Origin: Ktedonobacteria bacterium brp13
Lineage (GTDB): Bacteria; Chloroflexota; Ktedonobacteria; Ktedonobacterales; Ktedonobacteraceae
DNA length: 64,000 bases
NCBI GenBank assembly: GCA_015099395.1
Contig: AP024096.1
Location: forward strand, 4,092,001-4,156,000
Direction of reading: 5' to 3'
Shown: positions 35,775 to 44,852 of the stretch, piece after piece
Position numbering within the stretch: position 1 is the first letter of the stretch
Layout of the letters: every line of letters begins with the position of its first letter
Made by a program: the position numbers and the translations under genes
Notes under the pieces: generated by a model
Seen by the model: the letters and a program-made list of their open reading frames with translations, nothing else
Told to the model about the DNA's origin: nothing
Databases searched by the model: none

Positions 35775-36605
35775 CTATGCCCCACGCCCTTGAGACCAGT
35801 GACCACTCTCTGCTGCTGCAGTCAACAGAGCGAGTGCCCGCTCACGGTCCACTTCTTCCCATGTGATGCCGTTGCGTTTCAGGGCGGTTCCGACGATGCA
35901 GCCATCTACGCTGCCCAGAATCGTCCCTACAGTCGAAGGTTTGACTCCCGTGTTGGCGAACACTGGCGTAGTACTCGGCACCGCCTCTTTAGCAGCTAGG
36001 AGATGCGCACTGTCAGCGCCTTCACCTGTTATCGGGCCAGACACGCAGATAGCATCGGCAAGCGAACTAAATACGGTCGACCGCGCGGTGGTAGCGAGGT
36101 CGCGGGAAGAGAGTGGCGTAGCGAACTCGGCTGTAACGTTGTAAAATAGCTTGACATGGTCGGCGTCGATTTGTCGCCGATAACTCAGTGTGGCAGCTGG
36201 ATCAGTGTTCCACAGGCCAAAGTCCGCAGCATACACGCCAGTGAAAACCTCCCTGACGAACTTGGCTCCAGTGGCTTTAGCAAGGGCGATCGCCGCTTTT
36301 GGATCCCACAGAATATCCACACCGAAAGGGATGTTCAGGTTGCGACCCACTTGCGAGATGACCGCTGCCATGGTCGCCGGCGCCTCGGGCCCAACCTGCG
36401 TGCGATACGGCCTATCACCCTCATTACAGAACATGACGGCGTCAAAGCCACACTCAACCAGGATTTCAAGATCATGGCCCACTCTATCAACGATTCCTTG
36501 AAGCCCTGAAGCGCTGTCGTATAATGGCTGTCCAGGCAGAGGGGGAAAGTGAACCATACCGATAATTGCCTTTGGCTTGCCGAACAATTCCTGCGTTAAA
36601 CCCAT
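35775..36605 (-). CDS. BtpA/SgcQ family protein
   Basis: 276-residue TIM-barrel-like protein: KPKAIIGMVHFPPLPGQPLY at the N-terminus, then CGFDAVMFCNEGDRPY, GVDILWDPKAAIALAKATGA, KFVREVFTGVYAADFGLWNT, ICVSGPITGEG and FANTGVKPSTVG. BtpA was named for photosystem I biogenesis, but homologues like SgcQ sit in sugar operons with ABC or PTS transporters and FGGY kinases, as here; the reaction is not established. An AAGGAGG 7-8 nt before ATG 36605 is strong. It is the first gene of the minus-strand operon and faces the DeoR gene. A 42-codon fragment of a second copy lies at 40236-40364. Confidence 0.85.
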   Translation of the reverse strand: MGLTQELFGKPKAIIGMVHFPPLPGQPLYDSASGLQGIVDRVGHDLEILVECGFDAVMFCNEGDRPYRTQVGPEAPATMAAVISQVGRNLNIPFGVDILWDPKAAIALAKATGAKFVREVFTGVYAADFGLWNTDPAATLSYRRQIDADHVKLFYNVTAEFATPLSSRDLATTARSTVFSSLADAICVSGPITGEGADSAHLLAAKEAVPSTTPVFANTGVKPSTVGTILGSVDGCIVGTALKRNGITWEEVDRERALALLTAAAESGHWSQGRGA

Positions 36606-36783
36606 AAAAAACCTCCTTTAATACATAGCACTTTGTTGCTCCACGAGCCTTGCAGGCCCGACGCGCGATCATCCAGGGCCAACACCTGCAAGCGTCGATG
36701 CGTACTATCAGGGGAGTGATGCGCATCTGCACGCTCCCCCACATACTATGGCTCGCGTAACCTCTTCGCTTGTGCTACCTCGT

Positions 36784-36972
36784 CTACACGATTGTGCGCA
36801 CTAATACGCGCAATCGTGTAGGATTCTTGTACTTCTAGCCTATCTCATCGCTGAAGATGCACGATTTTGTGCGTGATGTATCCTGAATCTGTGCCCGTGA
36901 TAGGCACGTCATGACCTTATCTGCTCATAGCTCATGCACGACTTCGTGCAAATATTAACACGGTTTCGTGCG
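36784..36972. promoter_or_regulatory. Cluster of operator-like palindromes in the divergent region
   Basis: Four related sites: CTACACGATTG...CAATCGTGTAG (36784-36821); GCACGATTTTGTGC (36859-36872); TGCACGACTTCGTGCA (36935-36950); CACGGTTTCGTG (about 36958-36970). All share CACGA/TCGTG half-sites. They lie between the divergent BtpA-like and DeoR genes and are the probable binding sites of the DeoR protein. Confidence 0.7.
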
Positions 36973-37080
36973 TATGTCAATGGCTCATCTGTGTATTTGG
37001 AAGGTCTTATGCGGTACTCATCCTGCAAAGCGGTAACAATTTGCCCGATTCGGGGACAGGTTGCTTGAAAGAGAGCAAAA

Positions 37081-37114
37081 TTTTAGTGCAATGCGCACTA
37101 AAATGCGCTATAAT
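37081..37114 (+). promoter_or_regulatory. Palindrome overlapping the DeoR-operon promoter
   Basis: Perfect 9-bp arms TTTTAGTGC (37081-37089) and GCACTAAAA (37095-37103), then a TATAAT -10 box at 37109-37114, about 50 bp before the DeoR start. The palindrome covers the expected -35 position, so binding there would block transcription. A second half-site type (AGTGC) differs from the CACGA sites upstream, so two regulators are possible. Confidence 0.65.
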
Positions 37115-37164
37115 AGGTCTGCATGAAAACGTTAAATACATATTCTAACAGGAGAAGAACGTAA

Positions 37165-37953
37165 ATGACCACTAACCAACGGCGGCGCGAGATTCTCCAC
37201 CGAGTGCTTCTGGCCGGCTATGTGGAGGCCGGACAGCTAGCTCGGGACCTGGCAGTGGATCAATCGACCATTCGCCGAGATCTCGACGCGCTTGCCCAAA
37301 CCGGACAGCTCCTGCGCGTGCATGGCGGTGCGCGTGCGGTTGATGGTGCAGGCGTGGACCTCCCCTACGCCATGAAGCAGCACGAACAGCTAGCCCAGAA
37401 GACAGCGATTGCTGCCGCTGCCTGTGCTCTGGTCAACGATGGTGATACGATACTCCTTGATAGCGGCACCACTACCTATCAACTGGCGATCGCACTTCGC
37501 GCACGACAGGGGCTTACCGTTATCACCAACGATCTCCACATTGGGAGCCTTCTTGCAACCTACCCGGACCTTCGGCTCATCGTCATGGGCGGTGAGTTGC
37601 TGGGTGGTGTGTTCACTCTACTTGGCACGAATGCAGTGGAGTTAGTGCAAGGACTAAGCGTGATCTGGACTTTCCTTGGTGCCGATGCCATCGAGGCCAC
37701 CGGAGGAATTACCAATACCAATCTTGTTGAGGTTCCGCTCAAGCGCGCCATGCTCGCAGCCGCCCAGCACCCGATCGTGCTCGCGGATAGCTCAAAGTTT
37801 GGCTATCGGGCACTGGCCCGAGTCGCTGACATTGCTGACGTGGAGCAGATTATTACCGATAACGAACTGCCTGAGAACGAGGCTCTCGCATATGGTGGGC
37901 GTGTACACCGTGTCCCAGCCGCGGCAGCGAGCAGCATATTGCAGGTAAAATGA
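37165..37953 (+). CDS. DeoR-family transcriptional regulator
   Basis: 262 residues, standard length. N-terminal winged helix with the family signature (RRREILHRVLLAGYVEAGQLARDL.. SQ-type helix DQSTIRRDLDAL, LLRVHGGA). The C-terminal effector domain (DeoRC) has DTILLDSGTTTYQLA, LTVITNDLHIG and AHP-type segment VLADSSKFGYRA, which binds a phosphorylated sugar. An AGGAGAAG lies before the ATG. It begins the plus-strand operon 15 bp ahead of an FGGY kinase and probably represses both divergent operons until its sugar phosphate appears. Confidence 0.92.
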   Translation: MTTNQRRREILHRVLLAGYVEAGQLARDLAVDQSTIRRDLDALAQTGQLLRVHGGARAVDGAGVDLPYAMKQHEQLAQKTAIAAAACALVNDGDTILLDSGTTTYQLAIALRARQGLTVITNDLHIGSLLATYPDLRLIVMGGELLGGVFTLLGTNAVELVQGLSVIWTFLGADAIEATGGITNTNLVEVPLKRAMLAAAQHPIVLADSSKFGYRALARVADIADVEQIITDNELPENEALAYGGRVHRVPAAAASSILQVK

Positions 37954-37968
37954 AAGAGAGAGTATATC

Positions 37969-39435
37969 ATGGTATTCATTGGGCTCGACATCGGCACAGC
38001 CAGTAGCAAAGCGGTAGCCGTCACAGAAAAGGGCCAGATCGTGGCCCAGGCCTCGCGCCCCCACCACACCTCCTCGCCGCGCCCGGGCTGGTACGAGCAC
38101 GACGCCGATGCGGTGTGGTGGGGAGACACCATCCACCTGCTGGCCGAACTCCTTACGGAGGTGCCGGCCGATCAGGTGGAGGCGCTTTGTGTGAGCGGCA
38201 TCGGTCCCTGCGTACTGGTTACCGACGAGATGGGACAACCGCTACGACCAGCAATCCTCTATGGCATCGATAGCCGTGCGACGACCGAAATCGAGGAGAT
38301 GACTCGGCTTCTTGGGGAAGAGACCCTGCTTGAGCACTGTGGCAATCGTCTTACCACTCAAGCTGTCGGCCCAAAGCTTGCCTGGATCGCTCGGAACGAA
38401 CCGCATATCTGGCACAAGACCCGCCGCTGGTTTTCTGCGTCCAATTTCATCGTCTTCTGCCTGACAGGCGAATACATCGTCGACCACTATACGGCGAGCG
38501 GCTCGTCCCCCCTCTACGATCTTCCTGCACTCGGCTGGTGGGATCGAGGATGGGAGGCGTCGGCATCTGGCCTGCTCTGCCCAACATTGGCCTGGCCCGG
38601 CGAAACGGTGGGCACCATCACGGCCAAAGCCGCTGCACTCACCGGCCTAAAAAGCGGAACACGCGTTCTCGCCGGGACCATAGACGCGCTTGCCGAAGCT
38701 TACAGCGTCGGTAGCCGCAACATTGGCGACACTATGATCATGTATGGCTCTACTCTGTTCATGATTCAGACGGTGCGGCAGCCTGCCATCCATGCAGGGC
38801 TCTGGACCCTGACCGGCCGCATGCCAGGCACCTACTCGCTGGCAGCTGGCATGGCAACCTCTGGCTTGGTCACCACATGGTTCGCAGATATCGTTGGCAA
38901 CAACGTGTCAACATTGGTCGAAGAGGCGAGTCAGGTGCCGGCTGGCGCGGAGGGACTGGTCCTGCTGCCGTACTTCTCTGGAGAGAGGACGCCGCTCTTT
39001 GATCCCCAGGCGCGTGGCTGTTGGCTTGGGCTAACGCTCAACCATACCCCAGGGCATCTGTACCGCTCCATTCTTGAAGGGGTTGCTTACGGCGTTCGGC
39101 ATAACCTTGAAACAATGCGCGAAGCCGGGGCGCAAGCGACCCGGCTGCTGGCCGTGGGTGGCGGCACCAGGGGCAGCCTCTGGGTCCAGATCGTTAGTGA
39201 TGTAACTGCTATGCCGCAAGAACTGGCCGGGATCACTATTGGCGCTTCGTATGGCGATGCGCGCATGGCTGCTGACGCGAGCGAGATCGACACTGCCGGT
39301 TGGAATCCCGCTGTGGCCATCGTGGAACCATCGTCAACAACTGCGGCCAGCTACGACAATCTCTATGGCATCTACCGACGGATGTACCCGGCGCTCAGGG
39401 AGGAAATGCACCGCTTGGCCGCATTTCACGCATAA
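37969..39435 (+). CDS. FGGY-family carbohydrate kinase, first
   Basis: 488 residues. ATPase fold motifs: FIGLDIGTASSKAVAV (phosphate 1), GTIDALAEAYSVG, LLPYFSGERTPLFDPQARG and LAVGGGTRGSLWVQIVSDVT (adenosine-binding). Phosphorylates a sugar or polyol in the cytoplasm; resemblance is to the xylulokinase-like branch, but FGGY substrates cannot be named reliably from motifs. The stop overlaps the ATG of the decayed epimerase gene (TAATG), showing former translational coupling. Confidence 0.92.
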   Translation: MVFIGLDIGTASSKAVAVTEKGQIVAQASRPHHTSSPRPGWYEHDADAVWWGDTIHLLAELLTEVPADQVEALCVSGIGPCVLVTDEMGQPLRPAILYGIDSRATTEIEEMTRLLGEETLLEHCGNRLTTQAVGPKLAWIARNEPHIWHKTRRWFSASNFIVFCLTGEYIVDHYTASGSSPLYDLPALGWWDRGWEASASGLLCPTLAWPGETVGTITAKAAALTGLKSGTRVLAGTIDALAEAYSVGSRNIGDTMIMYGSTLFMIQTVRQPAIHAGLWTLTGRMPGTYSLAAGMATSGLVTTWFADIVGNNVSTLVEEASQVPAGAEGLVLLPYFSGERTPLFDPQARGCWLGLTLNHTPGHLYRSILEGVAYGVRHNLETMREAGAQATRLLAVGGGTRGSLWVQIVSDVTAMPQELAGITIGASYGDARMAADASEIDTAGWNPAVAIVEPSSTTAASYDNLYGIYRRMYPALREEMHRLAAFHA

Positions 39436-40178
39436 TGTTTTTTGGCGTTTCTTGTATGTTTACTGGGAATTATGGAATATAACCAGCATGATATTTTTTG
39501 CTCAGCAGAGCATGTCAAAAAGGGCTATCAGATGGTCAGCGGCTAGGGATAAACCACAATCCCTACCTTCCCTGGAAAGAAAGATATGAAGGCGCAATTG
39601 ACCTTACGGCGCATCTGGGAGCCCGGGGCGCAGGAGGTCACATTGGAGCATTGAGTGTCCAGGATGCGGCCAACGTCATACGAAGGCAGAATTTGCTTGG
39701 AGAGATGACGGAGCGGCTCAACACGCTGAGCGGCTATGCAGCGCAAAAAGGGCTTGAGTTCTTGCTCTTTGAAAACATGGCCGTGCCACGCGAATATGGT
39801 CATTCTATAGAGGAGGCGCAAGGACTGCTCAAAAGTGTCACTGGCCCCGGTGTGCCTCTCATTCTCTGTCTCGACGTCGGTCATCCCTGCGCTTTGCATA
39901 CAGGAACGAGCAGTGACGATTACCAGCCCTGGCTGGATCATCCCTGGTCTCGCCCTCCGGTTCTTCATCTGCAACAAACCGACCATACTGCCGACCATCA
40001 CTGGCCCTTCACGTTCGCCTACAATAAACTGGGCATCGTGCAGGCAGAACCTATTGTGCACGCCATCCGACGCTGGTCAGAGAAGCAAGATATTTATCTT
40101 TTTCTTGAATCTATCCCCTCTTTTGAGGCTGATGATGCTATTGTAATCAAAGAACTAAAAGAGAGTGTAGAATACTGA
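39435..40178 (+). pseudogene. Sugar-phosphate isomerase/epimerase (xylose-isomerase-like TIM barrel), internally deleted
   Basis: A proper start at 39435 (MFFGVSCMFTG) stops after about 15 codons. From about 39530 a second frame to 40178 gives the C-terminal two thirds of a D-erythrulose-4-phosphate/tetrulose-type epimerase: GINHNPYLPWKERYEGAIDL, LGARGAGGHIGALSVQDAAN, LFENMAVPREYGHSIEEA, LCLDVGHPCALHTG, VLHLQQTDHTADHHWPFTFA. Roughly 70-80 residues are missing compared with full-length relatives of ~310. ATG 39498 could start the fragment but without a clear ribosome site. The gene probably completed the pathway after phosphorylation and is now dead or supplied elsewhere. Confidence 0.75.
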
Positions 40179-40235
40179 CAAGTAGCTCTTCGCGGTTAAC
40201 GTGTGCTATGATCTTTTATATCTAAGGAGAAATTT

Positions 40236-40364
40236 ATGTCTGACGTGAACAATGCATCGAATTCTGTCCTGGAAGCTATTTTAGGGCGTAGCAAACCGGT
40301 AATCGCGATGATGCATATTCTACCGCTGCCTGGTCGACCATTTTATCATATTTGTGAGGCATAA
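40236..40364 (+). pseudogene. BtpA/SgcQ-family N-terminal stub (42 codons)
   Basis: ATG 40236 with TAAGGAGA 7 nt upstream opens a 42-codon frame containing ILGRSKPVIAMMHILPLPGR and PFY, the same start as the BtpA-like protein at 35775-36605 (KPKAIIGMVHFPPLPGQPLY). Similarity ends abruptly after PFYH and the frame stops four bases before the next kinase start. The remaining ~230 codons have been deleted. Its strong ribosome site may now serve as a leader for the kinase. Confidence 0.8.
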
Positions 40365-40367
40365 GCG

Positions 40368-41873
40368 ATGGCGGCTCTTTGCACATTGGGCATTGATGTT
40401 GGTACCACCGGGCTCAAAGTGGTCGTATTGCACAGGGATCGTGGGATCGTGGCGCAGGCGACGCGCCCACACGACCTCGTCTCTGCGCATCCTGGTTGGG
40501 CGGAGGAAGATCCTGAGCAGTGGTGGACTACAACACAAGAGGCTGTTCGCGAACTCCTTGCTATCGTTCCCGCTGAAGAGATTGCGGCGGTAGGCGTCTC
40601 AGGCATGGTGCCCGCACTGGTTTTATTGGATGCAGCCGGGAGGCCCGTGCGCCCAAGCATCCAGCAGAATGATGCGCGCACGATCGTCGAAGTGGCAGAG
40701 TTGCGGGCTGCCGTTGATCCCGCAGAGTTCTTTGCGGTCACAGGCGGTGTGGTCAATCAGCAAAATATTGATCCGCGCTGGCGCTGGTTGCAGCGGCACG
40801 AGCCAGAACAGGTAGCACGTACCGCTCACATTTGTGGCTCTTACGATTTCATTCGCTACCGGCTGACTAGTGATCTTTCATTAGAAGAAAACTGGGCAGT
40901 TGAAAGTGCTTTCTACGATATCCGCCTGCATCGCTGGCATACTCCGTACCTGGAGCATGCACGCCTCAATCCTGCCCTCTTGCCTCCCGTCAGACAACCG
41001 AGTGCAGTTGTAGCGGGAATCAGCAAAGAGGCTGCCGAGGTGACCGGCTTACGCGCAGGCACTCCAGTGGTCACTGGCAGCGCGGACCATGTTGCGGCGG
41101 CGCTCGCTGCCGGATTGACACAGACCGGTGATCTCCTCCTCAAATTTGGAGGAGCAGGCGATATTCTGTATTGTACCGACCATCTTGAGCCTGACCCTCA
41201 TTTCTACTTTGACTACCATGATATCCCAGGCATGGGCATGATTAATGGCTGTATGGCAACCAGTGGCTCATTGGTAAAATGGTTCGCCAAACAGGTAGCG
41301 GGAGGCATGTCGCTCGCTGCCCTGGACCATGAGGCTGAGGGAATTCCTCCTGGCTCCGATGGCATTCTCCTGCTTCCCTACTTTCTGGGAGAAAAGACGC
41401 CGATCTTTGACCCATCTGCACGTGGCGTTTTCGCCGGGGTTATGCTTCATCACACGCGTGCCCATTTGTATCGCTCTGTGCTGGAAGCGGTCTGTTATGG
41501 ATTCGTACATCACCTTACGTTATTGTATAACTCAGGGAGACCGGTCCAGCGTGTACTGGCGGCAGATGGTGGCAGTCGCAGCAGCCTCTGGATGCAAATT
41601 GCTGCCGATATGACGGATCACACGATTGAGGTTGTGGCTGGCGAAGCTGCATCAGCATTGGGAACTGCTTTTGTGGCAGCAATGGGGGTTCACCTGTTTC
41701 CTGATTGGAATGAGATTACGCGTTTTGTCACACGTGGTCCTGTCTATCGTCCTCAGAAAGAGGTCGTTCAACGCTATCAGAAAGGCTTTGCACTTTATCA
41801 AGAATTGTATACGCGACTGCACTCATTTTTACCTGAACTCGCTCAATTGCAAGATAAGCTCAAAGCTGTCTGA
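40368..41873 (+). CDS. FGGY-family carbohydrate kinase, second
   Basis: 501 residues: LGIDVGTTGLKVVVLHRDRG, GSADHVAAALAAGLTQTGDL, LLPYFLGEKTPIFDPSARGV and LAADGGSRSSLWMQIAADMT are the FGGY signatures. Similar in layout to the first kinase but clearly divergent, so not a recent tandem duplicate. With the BtpA stub ahead of it, it looks like part of a second, imported sugar cassette. Last gene of the plus-strand operon; an IS701 element follows 67 bp later. Confidence 0.92.
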   Translation: MAALCTLGIDVGTTGLKVVVLHRDRGIVAQATRPHDLVSAHPGWAEEDPEQWWTTTQEAVRELLAIVPAEEIAAVGVSGMVPALVLLDAAGRPVRPSIQQNDARTIVEVAELRAAVDPAEFFAVTGGVVNQQNIDPRWRWLQRHEPEQVARTAHICGSYDFIRYRLTSDLSLEENWAVESAFYDIRLHRWHTPYLEHARLNPALLPPVRQPSAVVAGISKEAAEVTGLRAGTPVVTGSADHVAAALAAGLTQTGDLLLKFGGAGDILYCTDHLEPDPHFYFDYHDIPGMGMINGCMATSGSLVKWFAKQVAGGMSLAALDHEAEGIPPGSDGILLLPYFLGEKTPIFDPSARGVFAGVMLHHTRAHLYRSVLEAVCYGFVHHLTLLYNSGRPVQRVLAADGGSRSSLWMQIAADMTDHTIEVVAGEAASALGTAFVAAMGVHLFPDWNEITRFVTRGPVYRPQKEVVQRYQKGFALYQELYTRLHSFLPELAQLQDKLKAV

Positions 41874-41940
41874 CAAGTAAAAAGGCCAGGGCTTTTTGAT
41901 TATCCCGAAAGAAGTGAAAAAGCAAGCCATTTCTTGCTAG

Positions 41941-43436
41941 TACTACAGTTGTAAGTATGGTAGAATAGGAGGAAAAGAGAAAGTCAGGAAGAAATCCCTC
42001 AATGAAGCAGCAAGACACATCCTCGTTTCCCTCAGCAGAAGAGCTCTGGACCGCCGAATTCCAAGACGTTTGTGAGCGCATAGGCCCCTCGTTTGCCCGT
42101 TCCGAAACGCGCAAGCGAGCTCAGATCTACTTGCAAGGCTTGTTGAGTCCCATCGAACGCAAAAATGGGTGGCAATTGGCCGAGGAAGCAGGCGAAAGCA
42201 CGCCCTATGCCATGCAGTACTTGCTGGATCGGGCGGTATGGGATGCCGAGCACGTGCGCGATGTGCTGCGTGCGTATGTCAGGGAAACGATCGGAGAGGC
42301 TGCTGGCATGCTCGTCATTGATGAGACCGGCTTCCTCAAAAAAGGCGTCAAGTCGGTGGGAGTGCAACGACAGTACAGTGGCACGGCTGGGCGCATCGAG
42401 AATTGCCAGGTGGGCGTCTTTCTTTCTTATGCGTGCTCACATGGACACACGTTGCTGGATCGAGCATTGTATCTGCCCAAGAGTTGGACCAACGACCAGA
42501 AGCGATGCCAGCAAGCCGATGTCCCCGCCGAGGTAGGCTTTGCCACCAAACCGGTGTTAGCGGCCCGCATGTTGTGGCGTACGCTCGATGGAGGCGTGAA
42601 GGCCAGCTTTGTGCTCGGTGATAGCGTCTATGGAAGCCATCGGCCACTGCGAGAAGGTCTGGAGGCACGTTGGCAAGCCTATGCATTGGCCGTTGCCTGT
42701 AAAGAGAAGGTTGAAGTGGCAGGTACGCGCAAGCGGGTCGATCAGGTGGCTCGAACCCTCTCGACGATGGATTGGCAGCGACTCTCTGCCGGAGATGGCA
42801 GTAAAGGTCCCCGTCTCTTTGATTGGGCGTGGGTGGAAATCGTCGGGCCCCAGAAGCAAGGCTGGAAGCGTTGGCTGGTCGTGCGACGCAGCCTGACTGA
42901 GGGAGCCAAGCCTGCTGATCTGGCCTATTTCCTGGTGTTTGCTCCCGCGGCTACCACGCTCTGGGAAATGGTCAGTGCGATTGGAAGCCGCTGGACAGTG
43001 GAGCAGTGTTTTGAGGAAGCCAAAGGAGAAGTGGGTCTGGATGAGTATGAGGTGCGCTCCTTTCACGGATGGTACCGTCACATCACCTTGTCGATGCTTG
43101 CCCACGCCTTTCTCACCATTCTGCGAGCACACAGTCAGGTCGACCTCCCACAAGGGGAAGAGAACGAGGAAAAAAAAGAGTGGAAACCCTTCCTGTCCCA
43201 TGCTCCTTCCCAGACCCTCTCCGGCTTCAAACGCCAGCGGGGACTGGCTTGCTGATCCTTGTCCCATTGAGTCTGGCCGAGGTGCGACGTCTCTTCTCTG
43301 CTCTCCTGCTTGCTCGTCCGGTCTCCTTTCCCTTCCGACTCGCCTGGTCCTTTTTTCGTCGTACCCATCAAGCTATCGCTCGTCGATCCCATTACAAGCG
43401 TCGTTTAGCTGCTCTTACTTAATTACCACTGTAGTA
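41941..43436 (+). mobile_element. IS701-family insertion sequence with CTAG target duplication
   Basis: 1496 bp bounded by inverted ends TACTACAGTTGTAA (left, 41941) and TTACCACTGTAGTA (right, to 43436), differing by one base. CTAG directly repeats on both sides (41937-41940 and 43437-43440), fitting the YTAR 4-bp duplication known for IS701. Recent insertion is likely, though the transposase 3' end is frameshifted. Confidence 0.88.
42002..43255 (+). CDS. IS701-family transposase, C-terminus frameshifted
   Basis: 417 residues with the DDE core: AAGMLVIDETGFLKKG (first Asp), ASFVLGDSVYGSHRPL (second Asp) and WTVEQCFEEAKGEVGLDEYE (Glu). Beyond about 43200 the expected tail (ILVPLSLAEVRRLFSALLLA ... 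HYKRRLAAL) is found in another frame that ends at 43422. So a one- or two-base indel somewhere in 43130-43250 has cut off about 55 residues. Whether the shortened protein still works is unknown. Confidence 0.88.
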   Translation: MKQQDTSSFPSAEELWTAEFQDVCERIGPSFARSETRKRAQIYLQGLLSPIERKNGWQLAEEAGESTPYAMQYLLDRAVWDAEHVRDVLRAYVRETIGEAAGMLVIDETGFLKKGVKSVGVQRQYSGTAGRIENCQVGVFLSYACSHGHTLLDRALYLPKSWTNDQKRCQQADVPAEVGFATKPVLAARMLWRTLDGGVKASFVLGDSVYGSHRPLREGLEARWQAYALAVACKEKVEVAGTRKRVDQVARTLSTMDWQRLSAGDGSKGPRLFDWAWVEIVGPQKQGWKRWLVVRRSLTEGAKPADLAYFLVFAPAATTLWEMVSAIGSRWTVEQCFEEAKGEVGLDEYEVRSFHGWYRHITLSMLAHAFLTILRAHSQVDLPQGEENEEKKEWKPFLSHAPSQTLSGFKRQRGLAC

Positions 43437-43530
43437 CTAGAATAGGAAAATCTCAACAATCCTAGAAAGCGAGAAATGACTTGAATGTACTTTAGCATAT
43501 TTGAAGAAGCTGGAAAAGTGTTTCCTGAAG

Positions 43531-43893
43531 CTAGGAGAGAGGAATTTCCTGAAGCATCTTGAGTAAACCTTCTCGCGTTTCCAGCCATTGTCCACGCGTT
43601 GAATCCTTCAGCACATAGAAATCACATCGTGCACAAGCCATGCGATGAGGGCATTGATCAAAAAACTCATAGCTGCACCAGCCGTGCCCCAAGTCGTAGT
43701 AGCGCCAAGGAGAGCCATTTGTAGCGGCTCCACTCATGATAGCATTTTGGTCAACGAGAACCTCAATAGCACGAACATTGCGGGAGAAATATCTTGCATC
43801 CTTGTATGCCTGAGTCAGCTTTGTTGGGCTGGTAGACACATAGTGTTGCGTTGTCGCTGGAGATTGATGACCAAGCCACGCTTGCAGCTCAAA
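43531..43893 (-). pseudogene. Tyrosine recombinase, C-terminal remnant
   Basis: The frame reads LQAWLGHQSPATTQHYVSTS with the catalytic Tyr in TTQHYV, then ARYFSRN, and a tail with four cysteines (GWCSYEFFDQCPHRMACARC) ending in GLLKMLQEIPLS. This tail is typical of transposon-linked phage-integrase proteins. The N-terminal part is missing because an IS6-like end is inserted at 43895; the first nine codons of the open frame (from 43920) come from that IS. Confidence 0.8.
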
Positions 43894-43894
43894 C

Positions 43895-44285
43895 GGTTGT
43901 GTTGCAAAAACTATGAACAAAAAAATTGAACGTGAGCGACCCTTTCAAATTTCGTAGGCAATCACTCCAAACAGCTTGGCAACCAGTGCGACCTGCCCTC
44001 CCACATCACCTTTTGCCACTTCTTGTACTTGCCCTTTCCGTAGCATGTTCATCACCTCGAATCCTTGTACGGTTCGCCAGGCCGTCTCAAACGAGAAAAA
44101 GCCCATGCCCGGTTTCGTCAAGCGTTGAGGAGAGGTTGGATGAAGCGATGATCTTGTTCAATCAGATTGTTGAAGTATTTCACCAGGACGTCAATTCCAC
44201 GTGCGGAGGCAGCACGCCAGCGGCTTTCAAGTCGGCAATGGCCTTGGGATAGGCCGCGTTCTTGTCGACAGTGATCACACGAGGA
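43895..44285 (-). pseudogene. IS6-family transposase, C-terminal remnant with frameshifts
   Basis: Read from 44285 down: RVITVDKNAAYPKAIADLKA, then in shifted frames VKYFNNLIEQDHRFI and RLTKPGMGFFSFETAWRTVQ, GFEVMNMLRKGQVQ, LVAKLFGVIAYEI. These are the C-terminal half of IS6-type transposases. At least two frameshifts and loss of the 5' half make it dead. The element end GGTTGTGTTGCAAA is at 43895-43908; the other end is absent. Confidence 0.88.
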
Positions 44286-44852
44286 ACTGACGTGGTGATG
44301 GGGTCAGTCGGAGTCAGAGGTTGGGCTACAGGCTCTTCAATTGGATGATTTTGAGGAGCTGAACACGTAGAAACGTGCTGCGGATGGACGGTGCAGGCGC
44401 ACGCGATTCTTCCTCATGCACCTCCCGTCCGCTTAGGCGGTGTCTGATCGCTGGGCAAAGCTCTCCCAAAAGAGGCAGAGCACAGAGAGGGAGATTTGTT
44501 TTATGGGTTGTATGGGTTCTGTGCGCTGATCTAGCGGAACCAGACAGATTGGGCGCTCCCCTCTTGCACTCATCCGATATTCTGCCTATCGTGTACAAGC
44601 TCTCAGGCGGGTGTACCATATGCAAGATCGTTGTCATCCACTCCAGGTAGATGCTGGTAGGCTCACTATAGCCGCCTTTACAAAAGAGCAACACGATGCG
44701 CGAGTGAAGCGTTTTCTTGCTTATCTAGCCCGGCGTTAAGATAGTATTAGCGCCTGCATAATTTTGCGCCGACATAACCTTGGAGTGACTGTTGTAAATT
44801 GCAGAAATGTTGGTAATAGGCCCAAATGCGGAGTAAAGAAAGGAGCAACCTT
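44286..44852. other. 567-bp gene-free region
   Basis: Beyond the IS6 remnant junction near 44285 no recognisable gene is seen; frames on both strands are low-complexity or Cys/His/Arg-rich in a random manner. The ABM-domain gene promoter should lie at its right end. Confidence 0.5.

Noticed and set aside
42557..43267. 236-codon minus-strand open frame within IS701
   Set aside because: Antisense of the transposase; no independent support.
44326..44694. 122-codon minus frame between the IS6 remnant and the ABM gene
   Set aside because: No motif, irregular composition and no start signal.
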